64,000 nt of DNA from Pantoea stewartii subsp. stewartii (GTDB taxonomy: Bacteria > Pseudomonadota > Gammaproteobacteria > Enterobacterales > Enterobacteriaceae), in the NCBI RefSeq assembly GCF_008801695.1, contig NZ_VZPF01000008.1, positions 1 through 64,000 of the forward strand. Direction: 5' to 3'. This document shows positions 1 to 7,886 of this stretch, piece after piece. The position numbers were made by a program, and so were the translations under genes. The notes below the pieces were generated by a model that had not been told where the DNA came from, ran no database searches, and was given only the letters and a program-made list of their open reading frames with translations. Positions within the stretch are counted from its first letter, which is position 1. Every line of letters begins with the position of its first letter.

Positions 1-46
1 AATGGAGGCGAAGCGCCTCAAGGAGCCATGTCCGGTGTTTCACGCG

Positions 47-77
47 ATAGTGTCCATTAAAAAATGATGGACACTAT
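47..77. promoter_or_regulatory. Perfect 11-bp inverted repeat, possible phage operator
   Basis: Arms ATAGTGTCCAT (47-57) and ATGGACACTAT (67-77) are perfect reverse complements around a 9-nt A-rich centre. It lies 40 bp upstream of the first prophage gene in the window, with no T-tract typical of a terminator. An operator for a phage regulator is the most natural reading, but this is inference. Positions 1-116 otherwise hold only the end of an upstream reading frame and a short GAGGCG/CGCCTC hairpin. Confidence 0.4.
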
Positions 78-116
78 TTTCCCGGAACCGGAGCCCGCTG
101 CACAGACGGTTTAAAT

Positions 117-536
117 GTGACGCTTACGCAGGCACCAAAAACCCAAAACGAGATCATTGCTGCTATGGCACTGGCTAATGTCGAGCAGGAGCGCCGTCTT
201 AATACGGTGGAAAGCAAGGTGGATGAAGTTGCTGAGACTGTCGAAAATATTAAGCGTGGCTCCCTCCCTCCTGGGTGGATTGGCTATTCAGACCTCAAAG
301 CCCGGTTTGGCATGAGTCCGCTTAAATGCAAAACACTGGCTGCTGCATACGGGGTGCCAACAGACACCCATAAATTCCTCACTCCCGATGGAGTTCTGGG
401 TACCCGTGGCATTGTGAAGTATGAGCCTTTCATTTCAGCTCTTCGTCGGGTTATGTCTGAGGCAGAAAAGAAAGGTACCCGCTGGCTTCACCCGAAGCTG
501 AATATTTTCCAAGTACTTAACTGGGAGGGTATCTAA
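117..536 (+). CDS. Phage protein resembling the C-terminal half of antirepressors
   Basis: 139-residue protein read from a GTG; no ATG is available in frame and the ribosome binding site is weak. Residues about 8-45 form a charged helical stretch (KTQNEIIAAMALANVEQERR), followed by a compact region with GWIGYSDLKARFGMSPLKC that looks like a small helix-turn-helix. This layout resembles the C-terminal part of phage antirepressor or BRO/KilA-type proteins, but no N-terminal DNA-binding domain is present. It could be a stand-alone domain or the remains of a larger gene. Its stop overlaps the next start (TAATG), so it is the first visible member of a tightly packed prophage operon. Function not established. 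Confidence 0.45.
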   Translation: MTLTQAPKTQNEIIAAMALANVEQERRLNTVESKVDEVAETVENIKRGSLPPGWIGYSDLKARFGMSPLKCKTLAAAYGVPTDTHKFLTPDGVLGTRGIVKYEPFISALRRVMSEAEKKGTRWLHPKLNIFQVLNWEGI

Positions 537-1177
537 TGTTCATCCATACCGACTTCCTTCGAGCCGCGCTGTGCTGCGTGGCTGACCAGAGCGAAGAACG
601 CTGCTACCTTCAGGGCGTCAACATTACCGGCACGCACATTCAGGCGTGTAACGGCCATGCGTTTGTATCGATGGAGCATGGTTGCGTGGCAGATGTTAAA
701 GGCGTGTTCATTATTCACGGTGACATCCCCGGCAACGCAGAAGGAACGCTTATCCAGTTGGTCAATGAGCAGTGGATTGCCTCGCATATGGCCGAAGACT
801 CAAGCTGGGTCGGACACAACGAGGTTGAATTCCTCGAAAGTAAGTATCCAGACCTCAGCAAACTGATCGCCGGTGAACCAGAGTCCTGCGACACGCTACC
901 GATTCTCCAGGCAAAGTATCTTGCGTTGCCTTACATGATGTTCAGCCGCGACACAAATTTTATCCCGGTTAAGTTTGTGTCGCGGGGTAAAGGCAAGCCG
1001 CTACAGGTGTTGTTTGATAAATCCATTAACTATCTGTACGGAAATCCGCAACTCATCATCATGCCGATGACAGAGGATACATTCGAGCGGCTGGAGCACT
1101 CAACCAACCAAATTATTGGTGCAGAAATGACTGCTCACGACAATGAAAAGGCCGCCACCAATGAAAAAAGTTGCTGA
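536..1177 (+). CDS. Phage protein, sliding-clamp (DnaN)-like
   Basis: 213 residues with a good GGAGG ribosome binding site just upstream of the ATG. The N-terminal part (residues about 24-50, with YLQGVNITGTHIQACNGHAF) follows the pattern of a beta-clamp repeat, in which a strand pair is followed by a data-rich turn (YL-GV-I-G-I-A-NGH). The length fits one or two clamp-type repeats, not a full 366-residue DnaN. Clamp-like proteins occur in temperate phages and may redirect or mimic the host clamp. The assignment comes from pattern similarity only, and a structure prediction would settle it. Its 3' end overlaps the next small gene. Confidence 0.5.
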   Translation: MFIHTDFLRAALCCVADQSEERCYLQGVNITGTHIQACNGHAFVSMEHGCVADVKGVFIIHGDIPGNAEGTLIQLVNEQWIASHMAEDSSWVGHNEVEFLESKYPDLSKLIAGEPESCDTLPILQAKYLALPYMMFSRDTNFIPVKFVSRGKGKPLQVLFDKSINYLYGNPQLIIMPMTEDTFERLEHSTNQIIGAEMTAHDNEKAATNEKSC

Positions 1178-1286
1178 GCTGGTCATGTTCACCCTGTTCT
1201 TTTCCAGCCTCGCGGGGCTGGGATTAACAGCAGGTTTCTTCTGCTTCATTGGTTTTAGCCATTGGCTCAAGGGGATGATCGGATGA
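1161..1286 (+). CDS. Small hydrophobic phage protein (41 aa)
   Basis: ATG at 1161 lies inside the end of the clamp-like gene and the stop overlaps the next start (GGATGA). The product is about 41 residues with two short basic ends and a long hydrophobic run containing FTLFFSSLAGLGLTAGFFCF, so it is probably a single-pass inner-membrane peptide. The nested overlaps on both sides are the main evidence that it is translated. Function unknown. Confidence 0.45.
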   Translation: MKKVAELVMFTLFFSSLAGLGLTAGFFCFIGFSHWLKGMIG

Positions 1287-1507
1287 AGTTTGATTTCAGA
1301 GACAACGGAGCCACGGCCACGCTGACTATCACCAGCAGCCTGTTTGAGTATCGCAGGCACCAGCGGGCGGTTGACGCTGCCCTGCTCTCTGCTGATGTAC
1401 GGGCCAGCACGTCAGGCATTTTTATTCGAAAGACGGTTATCTGCGGTCCGGTAAATCGTAGTTTGCGGGCATACGAAGCTGCAGCGCGGGAGTCGGCCAA
1501 TGACTGA
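1283..1507 (+). CDS. Small phage protein, unknown function
   Basis: 74 residues starting MKFDFRDNGATATL. The ATG at 1283 overlaps the previous stop; an upstream TTG in frame has no ribosome binding site. It begins with beta-strand-like sequence and ends in a basic, helical stretch. Unrecognised. It overlaps the following gene by 8 bp, consistent with translational coupling in the same prophage operon. Confidence 0.5.
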   Translation: MKFDFRDNGATATLTITSSLFEYRRHQRAVDAALLSADVRASTSGIFIRKTVICGPVNRSLRAYEAAARESAND

Positions 1508-1742
1508 GCACAGCATGGCAGACCTCAACGACGAGCTGGTGAAAGCCAGCGTCAAAATCGATGACGGGCGCGATTACACGAACTGGCTGGTCTGGGATAT
1601 GCGCAAGAACTACCGGCGCAGCACCGGAATGCGCGAACCAGAACCCGCGCGGCCACAGGTGGCACCGGTACGCGTTGAGCCAAAGAAAAAGGCACGCCAG
1701 CGCGGGCATCGCGTGATTCAGCAGGCGATAGGGGCGGTGTGA
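1500..1742 (+). CDS. Small basic phage protein, unknown function
   Basis: 80 residues. The C-terminal 35 are rich in Arg, Lys and Pro (RVEPKKKARQRGHR), suggesting nucleic acid binding, while the N-terminus is acidic (MTEHSMADLNDELVKASVKI). The start overlaps the preceding gene and the stop overlaps the next ATG. Unrecognised; real mainly by context and coupling. Confidence 0.5.
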   Translation: MTEHSMADLNDELVKASVKIDDGRDYTNWLVWDMRKNYRRSTGMREPEPARPQVAPVRVEPKKKARQRGHRVIQQAIGAV

Positions 1743-1906
1743 TGAACAAATCCTTTGAAATGATGATGCGCCGCAGGTACGGAAGGCGCTATGACCTGAC
1801 ACGCGATCAGGATGGGTTTTATTGCCGGGAGATAGTCAGGCGCATGCTTGAAGTGTTCTGTGAATGCAGAGGAGCCAGTAATGGAAATGTACTCATTGAT
1901 TTATAA
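1742..1906 (+). CDS. Small phage protein (54 aa), unknown function
   Basis: ATG at 1742 overlaps the previous stop (TGATG). The 54-residue product starts MNKSFEMMMRRRYGRRYDL and is strongly basic at the N-terminus, with two cysteines (FCEC) in the C-terminal half. Its last 26 bp overlap the next gene. No family recognised. Support comes from its place in the gapless operon. Confidence 0.4.
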   Translation: MNKSFEMMMRRRYGRRYDLTRDQDGFYCREIVRRMLEVFCECRGASNGNVLIDL

Positions 1907-2084
1907 GCCAACTGACGTTCCTGTCGGACTGTTTGTTGACGCTGAGAATGTCATTAAGCGCTGCAAGTTTTTGTCAGACAGCAAGGATTTCGTGGTTTTT
2001 AAGGTTCAGGTGACCGAGCTGCAACAGGTCAAGTTCAGCCGGCATGGCGAAGCTGAGGAGATGAGCAGTGGAACAACTGACTGA
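1881..2084 (+). CDS. Small phage protein, unknown function
   Basis: 67 residues starting MEMYSLIYKPTDVPVG. The ATG at 1881 is preceded by GGAG at 1870-1873; an upstream in-frame TTG (1848) lacks one. The sequence is a compact mixed alpha/beta type without motifs. It overlaps the following GTG-started gene by 17 bp. No family recognised. Confidence 0.5.
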   Translation: MEMYSLIYKPTDVPVGLFVDAENVIKRCKFLSDSKDFVVFKVQVTELQQVKFSRHGEAEEMSSGTTD

Positions 2085-2436
2085 CACGCAGCAGCGCACG
2101 CTGGATTTCATCCGGGGCTATATCCGGGAAAACGGTCTGTCGCCAACCATTGCTGAGATTGCGGAAGGTATGGGGTGGAGGTCGCCTAACTCAGCGCAGA
2201 TTCACGTCAACGCTTTGCAGCAAAAAGGAAGACTGAAGGTAAAGCGGGGAGCCAATCGGGGAATAGTGCTCACGACCACCAGCTTTGATTGTAACAATCT
2301 GGCACTGGAAACAGCCGTGCGTATTATGGGGATCATTGAGAAAGCAAAATGCGAGAAAGAGTTGTGGCCTGACTTGCGTCTGCAAGCCGCCATTCATACT
2401 GAAGTGATTAATTTAATGATAAAGGGAGTAGTGTAA
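2068..2436 (+). CDS. LexA N-terminal-type winged-helix DNA-binding protein
   Basis: 122 residues from a GTG with a GAGGAG ribosome binding site at 2056-2061. Residues about 1-65 match the LexA DNA-binding domain: LTDTQQRTLDFIRGYI, then GLSPTIAEIAEGMGWRS as the helix-turn-helix and a wing ending in RGANRGI. The LexA self-cleavage domain (Ala-Gly site, Ser/Lys dyad) is absent and is replaced by about 55 residues of unknown role. It probably regulates transcription in this prophage and may recognise SOS-like sites (inference). The stop overlaps the next start (TAATG). Confidence 0.65.
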   Translation: MEQLTDTQQRTLDFIRGYIRENGLSPTIAEIAEGMGWRSPNSAQIHVNALQQKGRLKVKRGANRGIVLTTTSFDCNNLALETAVRIMGIIEKAKCEKELWPDLRLQAAIHTEVINLMIKGVV

Positions 2437-2618
2437 TGGCTACTCGATATATTGGACTAAAGGAGATCTGCAGCCTCACAGGCAAAAGCCATCCAACGCT
2501 TTGGCGCATGTGGTCGAAGAAGGGAGAGTTTCCAGCGCCTCAGAAAAGCCGTAGTGGTGCATTTTTGGGTTGGCCGGAAAGTGTGTACGAGGATTGGGTT
2601 AAGCAGCAATGTCGCTAA
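2436..2618 (+). CDS. AlpA-family regulator / probable excisionase
   Basis: 60-residue protein of the AlpA/MerR-like winged-helix group: RYIGLKEICSLTGKSHPTLW, then a basic turn and GWPESVYEDWVKQQ. Such proteins act as excisionases or activate integrase genes in prophages integrated at tRNA genes. It is the last gene before argU, where a xis-type gene is expected. No integrase follows: only about 70 bp separate its stop from the tRNA end. Confidence 0.7.
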   Translation: MATRYIGLKEICSLTGKSHPTLWRMWSKKGEFPAPQKSRSGAFLGWPESVYEDWVKQQCR

Positions 2619-2653
2619 AGACACCCGTTAGAACACCTGCGACTTTCAATAAC

Positions 2654-2671
2654 ACCCGCAGAAATGCGGGT
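2654..2671 (-). terminator. Hairpin downstream of argU
   Basis: Perfect 7-bp stem ACCCGCA/TGCGGGT with a 4-nt loop. Read on the minus strand it lies about 17 bp past the tRNA 3' end and is followed by GTTATTG, a weak T-tract. It may terminate argU or the phage operon from the other side. Confidence 0.45.
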
Positions 2672-2687
2672 AAGCCTCTGATTTAAT

Positions 2688-2764
2688 TGGCGCGCCCTAC
2701 AGGATTCGAACCTGTGACCTACGGCTTAGAAGGCCGGTGCTCTATCCAGCTGAGCTAAGGGCGC
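2688..2764 (-). tRNA. argU: tRNA-Arg (anticodon UCU)
   Basis: 77 nt including encoded CCA. The acceptor stem GCGCCCT/AGGGCGC pairs fully, the T-arm has GGTTCGAATCC, and the anticodon loop CTTCTAAG gives UCU, reading the rare arginine codon AGA. In E. coli this tRNA also lies next to folD and is the integration site of prophage DLP12. Here phage-type genes likewise abut its 3' end. Confidence 0.95.
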
Positions 2765-2780
2765 GGAGAGGTTGGGTCGA

Positions 2781-2808
2781 ATTATACGGTTGAACGCTGT
2801 TACGTCAA
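2781..2808 (-). promoter_or_regulatory. argU promoter
   Basis: On the minus strand: TTGACG (2808-2803), a 16-bp spacer, then a perfect TATAAT (2786-2781), ending 17 bp before the tRNA 5' end. The position and quality fit a strong tRNA promoter. Confidence 0.75.
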
Positions 2809-2858
2809 CGTTTTTGCCGCGCCGACGCGGTGAGTGCCCAGGTAATGACCAATTTTCG

Positions 2859-3362
2859 CTAATGTTTGTCTCGCCAGGCGCTCAGCGACACCAGGTTACT
2901 CACCTCGGCGGTTTCACCTTCCAGCTCAACGCCTTGCTGAGTCACGCGCGTATTATACTGCTCGCGTAGCGCATTAAGCTCATGACTATCCGGTTCCAGC
3001 TGGCGCAAAAAGCCCAACGCCAGCAACAACTGCTGGCGGGAAATCGTCGCGGTAAAGCCTGCCCGGCTGAGTGCGCCGTGCCAGCGCCAGAGATTTTCAT
3101 CGCTGCCATCGACAATCATCACCTGCCAGATTACCAGCACTGCCGCACCATTATTCAGATGTGCTTCATTATCATCGCTGATGTAGTCGGTAAACTCTTT
3201 TGCCGCCTCCTTTCCCATCAGGGAAAGCATGGATTCGATATGAACCGGCGGGAGTTGTAGACGCTTACTGAGCGCCTGCGCGGCATGGCGCGAACCGGCG
3301 GTCAGCAGCTGGAAGCCTATAACAAACACGACAACTAAAGTGGCGATTATTAACCAAATCAT
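2859..3362 (-). CDS. DUF1198 family membrane-anchored protein (YicN-like)
   Basis: 167 residues. It opens with one N-terminal transmembrane helix (MIWLIIATLVVVFVIGFQLL) followed by a soluble helical domain with the family signature VESM-like HIESMLSLMGKEAAKEF and VIWQVMIVDGSDENLWRWH. E. coli YicN has the same plan. Role unknown; it is probably tethered to the inner membrane with a cytoplasmic domain. It is transcribed towards argU and away from folD, as a single gene. Confidence 0.7.
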   Translation of the reverse strand: MIWLIIATLVVVFVIGFQLLTAGSRHAAQALSKRLQLPPVHIESMLSLMGKEAAKEFTDYISDDNEAHLNNGAAVLVIWQVMIVDGSDENLWRWHGALSRAGFTATISRQQLLLALGFLRQLEPDSHELNALREQYNTRVTQQGVELEGETAEVSNLVSLSAWRDKH

Positions 3363-3536
3363 TACGTCTTCCCTTCATTTCTCTGTCTGGCATCATAAGC
3401 GTTAACCCATACTTTCGTCACGGCGAAATGTCGGTAACCACACTGTGGTCAGAATCTCTACCTGACAGCCGGACGTGCTTCTGACAAAATAGGCGCCATT
3501 CCCGATTCAAACTCAACACAGTGGATTTACGCTCTG

Positions 3537-4403
3537 ATGGCAGCAAAAATTATTGACGGTAAAACGATTGCGCAGCAGGTACGGCTTGAGGTTGCAGAAA
3601 AAGTGAAACAACGCCTGGCCGCCGGTAAACGTGCACCGGGTCTGGCCGTAGTTTTGGTAGGTGAGAACCCTGCCTCACAGATTTATGTCGGCAGCAAACG
3701 CCGCGCCTGTGAAGAAGTCGGCTTTATCTCCCGCTCTTACGATCTGCCCGACACCACCAGTGAAGCGGAATTGCTGCAGCTGATTGATACTCTGAACAGC
3801 GACAACACGATCGATGGCATTCTGGTGCAGCTGCCTTTGCCAGCCGGCATTGATAACGTCAAAGTGCTTGAGCGCATCACGCCCGATAAAGATGTTGATG
3901 GTTTCCATCCCTATAACGTTGGTCGCCTGTGCCAGCGTGCGCCAAAACTGCGCCCGTGCACCCCGCGCGGCATTGTGACACTGCTGGAGCGCTACAACAT
4001 TGATGCTTACGGGCTCAATGCGGTGGTTGTCGGTGCATCAAACATTGTGGGCCGTCCCATGAGCATGGAACTGCTGTTAGCCGGCTGCACAACCACCGTC
4101 ACGCACCGTTTTACCCGCGATCTGCGCCACCATGTTGAACACGCCGATCTGCTGATTGTCGCGGTCGGTAAACCCCATTTTATTCCGGGCGACTGGATTA
4201 AACCGGGCGCAATCGTCATCGATGTCGGTATTAACCGTCTTGAAAGCGGCAAAGTGGTCGGGGATGTGGATTATGAGGCTGCCTTTGAACGTGCTTCTTA
4301 TATCACCCCGGTTCCGGGTGGCGTAGGGCCAATGACCGTGGCGACACTTATTCAAAATACCTTGCAGGCATGCGAAGCGTTTCATGATGGGGAGCAGGCA
4401 TAA
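3537..4403 (+). CDS. folD: Methylenetetrahydrofolate dehydrogenase / cyclohydrolase
   Basis: 288 residues, the same length as E. coli FolD. It oxidises 5,10-methylene-THF to 5,10-methenyl-THF with NADP and hydrolyses that to 10-formyl-THF, feeding purine synthesis and initiator tRNA formylation in the cytosol. Visible signatures are the catalytic Tyr50-x3-Lys54 (YVGSK), DKDVDGFHP around residue 120, the nucleotide-binding [12 protein letters not shown] and the C-terminal [11 protein letters not shown]. The stop overlaps ybcJ (TAATGG), so the two are coupled. Confidence 0.97.
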   Translation: MAAKIIDGKTIAQQVRLEVAEKVKQRLAAGKRAPGLAVVLVGENPASQIYVGSKRRACEEVGFISRSYDLPDTTSEAELLQLIDTLNSDNTIDGILVQLPLPAGIDNVKVLERITPDKDVDGFHPYNVGRLCQRAPKLRPCTPRGIVTLLERYNIDAYGLNAVVVGASNIVGRPMSMELLLAGCTTTVTHRFTRDLRHHVEHADLLIVAVGKPHFIPGDWIKPGAIVIDVGINRLESGKVVGDVDYEAAFERASYITPVPGGVGPMTVATLIQNTLQACEAFHDGEQA

Positions 4404-4615
4404 TGGCTACGTTTTCTTTGGGCAAATTTCCCCACGTTGATCTCTGCGATCTGCTGAAACTTGAAGGCTGGGTAGAAAGCGGTGCACAGGCTAAAGTGGC
4501 GATCGGTGACGGCGAGGTGCGGGTCGACGGCGAAGTCGAAACCCGTAAGCGCTGCAAAATCTTTCAGGGGCAAACGGTCGAGTTTGCCGGGCAGCGCGTT
4601 ACCGTTGTTGCCTGA
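4403..4615 (+). CDS. ybcJ: S4-like RNA-binding protein YbcJ
   Basis: 70 residues, matching E. coli YbcJ over its whole length ([20 protein letters not shown] and the final FAGQRVTVVA). It has an alpha-L/S4 RNA-binding fold, with the core VRVDGEVETRKRCK. Its exact RNA target is unknown, and a role in ribosome or RNA metabolism is usually proposed. It overlaps the folD stop by one base and probably depends on folD translation. Confidence 0.93.
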   Translation: MATFSLGKFPHVDLCDLLKLEGWVESGAQAKVAIGDGEVRVDGEVETRKRCKIFQGQTVEFAGQRVTVVA

Positions 4616-4621
4616 TCCGCT

Positions 4622-4641
4622 GGTGCCCCAGGCGGGGCACC
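4622..4641. terminator. Hairpin between ybcJ and the convergent ATPase gene
   Basis: Perfect 8-bp stem GGTGCCCC/GGGGCACC with loop AGGC, followed by TTAAAT on the plus strand. It sits exactly between two converging genes; the T-tract is weak. Confidence 0.6.
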
Positions 4642-5748
4642 TTAAATCCGCGCCTCTCCCACTATCCGCGTCTCACCGTTAACCTGCTCCAGCGCAATGT
4701 GACTGACCTCTGCATGTTGTGCAATCAGCGTCGCCAGCCGGGGCGAATGGCTGGTGATCCATAACTGACTGAACTGACTGGCCTCGGCAATCAGGGCGGC
4801 AAGGGCAGGCAGTAAATCCTCATGCAGGCTGTTTTCAGGCTCGTTCAGCGCCATAAAGGCAGGCGGGCGCGGGCTGAGCAGCGCCACGACCAGGCATAGG
4901 AAGCGCAGCGTACCATCGGAAAATTCGGCGCTTTCCAGCAGGCGCAAAATGCCCTGGCGCTGCATCAGCATCTGAAAACGTCCGTTCTGCACATCCACCT
5001 GAAACTCAGTGTTCGGGAAGGCTGTTTTCATCACTTTATACAACAGTTCATGATGCCCACGTTCCACTATCGTTGCCCATGCTGCGGCAAGATTACTGCC
5101 ATCATGGGCCAGAACGGGTGCGCGCACGCCAATCTGCGGCGAACGAATCGGTGAACCTGGCCAGACGGCAAACTCATGATAAAAGCGCCATGCTTTCAGG
5201 CGTTCACGCATCCGGGAAAGTTCGGGATAGCGGTGCGGCTCACCCAGTTGTCCAAACAGGGATTCTTCAGGATGCAGTACGCCAGCATAACTGACGCGCT
5301 CCCCGTCGATGTTATGCAGAAAGGCGGTCTGATTAGTGCGCTGCATAATGCAGGAAGACGGTCGGCGCTGCTGGCCACTCAGCCAGATGCGTTCTTCTTT
5401 AACCAGCGGATCCAGGTTAAACAGGCTGGTTGATAGCGGTTCAGGAAAACCGGTTTCCAGCTGGTAATCCATATCATCCATCGTCACGGCCAGGATGAGC
5501 CGCTTAGGATCATGTCGGCGGTCGCCACGGCGCAATCCGCCCGCCCACATCACTTTTTGCACCCCGCCCTCTTCGGCCAGCGCCAGAGCAAGCCGTCCGT
5601 TAGCCGCCTCGTGCAGCAGCCGCACCGCTTTATAAAGATTGGATTTACCACAGCCGTTGGGACCGCTCACCACGTTGAGCGGGTGCAGCGGAAGCGTGAG
5701 ATCGCGTACCGAACGGAAACCGCGAATGTGAATCTGCTTTATCGTCAT
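4642..5748 (-). CDS. AAA-family ATPase, RecF/ABC-like (uncharacterised)
   Basis: 368 residues from ATG 5748; a TTG two codons upstream is possible. It begins IKQIHIRGFRSVRDLTLPL, the typical lead-in of RecF/SMC-like ATPases. Walker A is GPNGCGKSN at about residues 31-39. Near the C-terminus come FSDGTLRFL (ABC signature-like), Walker B FMALNEPEN and ITSHSPRL (switch histidine), so the nucleotide site is complete. There is no TOPRIM domain as in OLD nucleases and no coiled coil as in SMC. Cellular role unknown; a DNA-repair or defence-related function is conceivable but unsupported. It is convergent with ybcJ and follows cysS on the same strand after a strong terminator. Confidence 0.8.
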   Translation of the reverse strand: MTIKQIHIRGFRSVRDLTLPLHPLNVVSGPNGCGKSNLYKAVRLLHEAANGRLALALAEEGGVQKVMWAGGLRRGDRRHDPKRLILAVTMDDMDYQLETGFPEPLSTSLFNLDPLVKEERIWLSGQQRRPSSCIMQRTNQTAFLHNIDGERVSYAGVLHPEESLFGQLGEPHRYPELSRMRERLKAWRFYHEFAVWPGSPIRSPQIGVRAPVLAHDGSNLAAAWATIVERGHHELLYKVMKTAFPNTEFQVDVQNGRFQMLMQRQGILRLLESAEFSDGTLRFLCLVVALLSPRPPAFMALNEPENSLHEDLLPALAALIAEASQFSQLWITSHSPRLATLIAQHAEVSHIALEQVNGETRIVGEARI

Positions 5749-5757
5749 CGACAAAAA

Positions 5758-5775
5758 AGGGCGATTGCTCGCCCT
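5758..5775 (-). terminator. cysS terminator
   Basis: On the minus strand the stem AGGGCGA/TCGCCCT with loop GCAA is followed by TTTTTTG. It is a textbook Rho-independent terminator 15 bp after the cysS stop. Confidence 0.85.
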
Positions 5776-5790
5776 CTCCTGTGTTGCGTG

Positions 5791-7176
5791 TTATTTACGT
5801 CGCCAGGTGGAACCCTGCGGTCCGTCTTCCACAATCACGCCAAGCGCATTGAGCTTATCGCGTGCCACATCCGCCTGCGCCCAGTCTTTCGCCGCACGCG
5901 CATCGGCGCGGGCTTTGACCCAGTGTTCAATTTCAGCCACTTCATCGTCATTGCCTTGGGCACTGCTTTGCAAAAACACTTCCGGCTCCTGTTGCAGAAT
6001 CCCCAATACATCGGCGATTTCACGCAGTTTTGCTGCCAGCGCACTGGCGGTCGTCATGTCTTCACTTTTCAGACGATTCACTTCACGCGCCATATCAAAC
6101 AGCACCGAATAGGCTTCTGGCGTGTTGAAATCGTCGTTCATTGCTTCGCGGAAACGGGCTTCGAACGCCTCGCCACCGCTGGCAGCTACGGTGCGGTCAG
6201 TATGACGCAGCGCGGTGTAAAGGCGTTCCAGCGCAGCGCGTGCCTGGTTCAGGTTATCTTCACCATAATTTAGCTGGCTGCGATAGTGGCCCGACATCAG
6301 AAAGTAACGCACGGTTTCGGCATCATAATGCCGCAGCACATCACGCACGGTGAAAAAGTTGTTCAGTGACTTCGACATCTTTTCACGGTCAATCATCACC
6401 ATGCCGGAATGCATCCAGTAATTCACATACGGACCATCGTGGGCACAGGTCGACTGGGCGATTTCGTTTTCATGATGGGGAAACATCAGATCAGAACCGC
6501 CACCGTGAATATCAAAGTGCGCACCCAGCTGTTTGCAGTTCATCGCCGAACATTCAATGTGCCAGCCCGGACGACCGTTGCCCCACGGCGATGGCCATGA
6601 AGGTTCGTCCGCTTTGGACATTTTCCACAGCACGAAATCCATCGGGTTACGTTTCACGTCGGCAACCTCTACACGCGCACCTGCCTGTAGCTGCTCCAGA
6701 TCCTGACGCGACAGTGCGCCATAATCAACATCGCTCAGGACATCAAACATGACATCGCCGTTATCCGCGACATAGGCGTGACCGCGGGCAATCAGCGTTT
6801 CCACCAGCGCAATGATGTCAGGAATATGGCGCGTGGCACGCGGCTCCACATCCGGCGGTAAAATCCCCAGCGCATCGAAGTCGCTGTGCATTTCGCCGAT
6901 CATACGGTTGGTCAGCGTCTCGATGCTCTCGCCGTTCTCGTTAGCTCGTTTGATGATTTTGTCATCAATGTCGGTAATGTTGCGCACATAATTGACGTCA
7001 TAACCGACGTAGCGCAGATAGCGCGAGACCACGTCGAAGGCCACAAACGTGCGCCCGTGCCCAATGTGACAGAGGTCATACACCGTGATGCCGCAGACAT
7101 ACATGCCGATTTTGCCAGCATGAATAGGGGTGAATTCCTCTTTTTGTCGACTCAGGGTGTTGTAAATCTTCAGCAT
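5791..7176 (-). CDS. cysS: Cysteinyl-tRNA synthetase
   Basis: 461 residues, as in E. coli. This class I synthetase charges tRNA-Cys in the cytosol. The zinc ligand Cys28 lies in [10 protein letters not shown], the HIGH motif is at residues 37-40, the other zinc ligands are in IECSAMNCK and PHHENE, and KMSKS sits in [10 protein letters not shown] at about residue 267. The C-terminal anticodon-binding region ends [14 protein letters not shown]...[10 protein letters not shown]. It is transcribed alone, divergent from ppiB across a 215-bp intergenic region. Confidence 0.97.
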   Translation of the reverse strand: MLKIYNTLSRQKEEFTPIHAGKIGMYVCGITVYDLCHIGHGRTFVAFDVVSRYLRYVGYDVNYVRNITDIDDKIIKRANENGESIETLTNRMIGEMHSDFDALGILPPDVEPRATRHIPDIIALVETLIARGHAYVADNGDVMFDVLSDVDYGALSRQDLEQLQAGARVEVADVKRNPMDFVLWKMSKADEPSWPSPWGNGRPGWHIECSAMNCKQLGAHFDIHGGGSDLMFPHHENEIAQSTCAHDGPYVNYWMHSGMVMIDREKMSKSLNNFFTVRDVLRHYDAETVRYFLMSGHYRSQLNYGEDNLNQARAALERLYTALRHTDRTVAASGGEAFEARFREAMNDDFNTPEAYSVLFDMAREVNRLKSEDMTTASALAAKLREIADVLGILQQEPEVFLQSSAQGNDDEVAEIEHWVKARADARAAKDWAQADVARDKLNALGVIVEDGPQGSTWRRK

Positions 7177-7391
7177 TGGGGGTTTCCGTAGTGAGGCGTG
7201 CGTAACGCACCGTTTTGAGTATCCTGTTATTGTGCCGTATTTTTATCTGTCACGCGACGCAAAGCAAGCCAACTGCGCTGCCTGGCTGACGTATTATCGG
7301 AAATAATGATATAAGAACGTTCGAGAAAAAGGCGTGTGCGCTTAAAAGCACACCCTATGCTACTGACGACAACCTTTACAGGACGAAAAAA

Positions 7392-7886
7392 ATGGTAACT
7401 TTCCAGACTAACCATGGCGATATCGTGATCAAGACCTTCGATGACAAAGCGCCCGCAACCGTAAAGAACTTCCTGGATTACTGCCGTGAAGGTTTCTACG
7501 ACAACACCATTTTCCACCGTGTGATTAACGGCTTTATGATTCAGGGCGGCGGTTTTGAGCCTGGCATGAAGCAGAAAGCCACTAAAGAAGAGATCCGTAA
7601 CGAAGCCAACAACGGTCTGAAAAACACCAAAGGCACGCTGGCCATGGCCCGTACCTCTGCGCCGCACTCTGCGACCGCACAGTTCTTCATCAACGTGGCG
7701 GACAACGACTTCCTGAACTTCCGTGACGAAAGCCTGCAGGGCTGGGGTTACTGTGTATTTGCTGAAGTGGTTGAAGGGATGGACGTGGTAGAGAAAATCA
7801 AAGCGGTTTCAACTGGTCGCAGCGGTATGCATCAGGACGTACCGAAAGATGACGTCATCATTCAGAAAGTGACCGTTAGCGAGTAA
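7392..7886 (+). CDS. ppiB: Cytosolic peptidyl-prolyl isomerase B (cyclophilin)
   Basis: 164 residues, identical in length to E. coli PpiB. The cyclophilin active site is visible in [19 protein letters not shown] (catalytic Arg) with [18 protein letters not shown] downstream. There is no signal peptide, so it is cytoplasmic. It accelerates cis/trans isomerisation of Xaa-Pro bonds. The stop shares one base with the lpxH start (TAATG), placing both in one operon. Confidence 0.97.
   Translation: MVTFQTNHGDIVIKTFDDKAPATVKNFLDYCREGFYDNTIFHRVINGFMIQGGGFEPGMKQKATKEEIRNEANNGLKNTKGTLAMARTSAPHSATAQFFINVADNDFLNFRDESLQGWGYCVFAEVVEGMDVVEKIKAVSTGRSGMHQDVPKDDVIIQKVTVSE

Noticed and set aside
5512-6273. 253-codon frame across the ATPase/cysS junction
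   Set aside because: Runs through a terminator and antisense to two conserved genes; not a real gene.
7227-7667. 146-codon frame opposite ppiB
   Set aside because: Shadow of the strongly conserved ppiB frame; no independent support.
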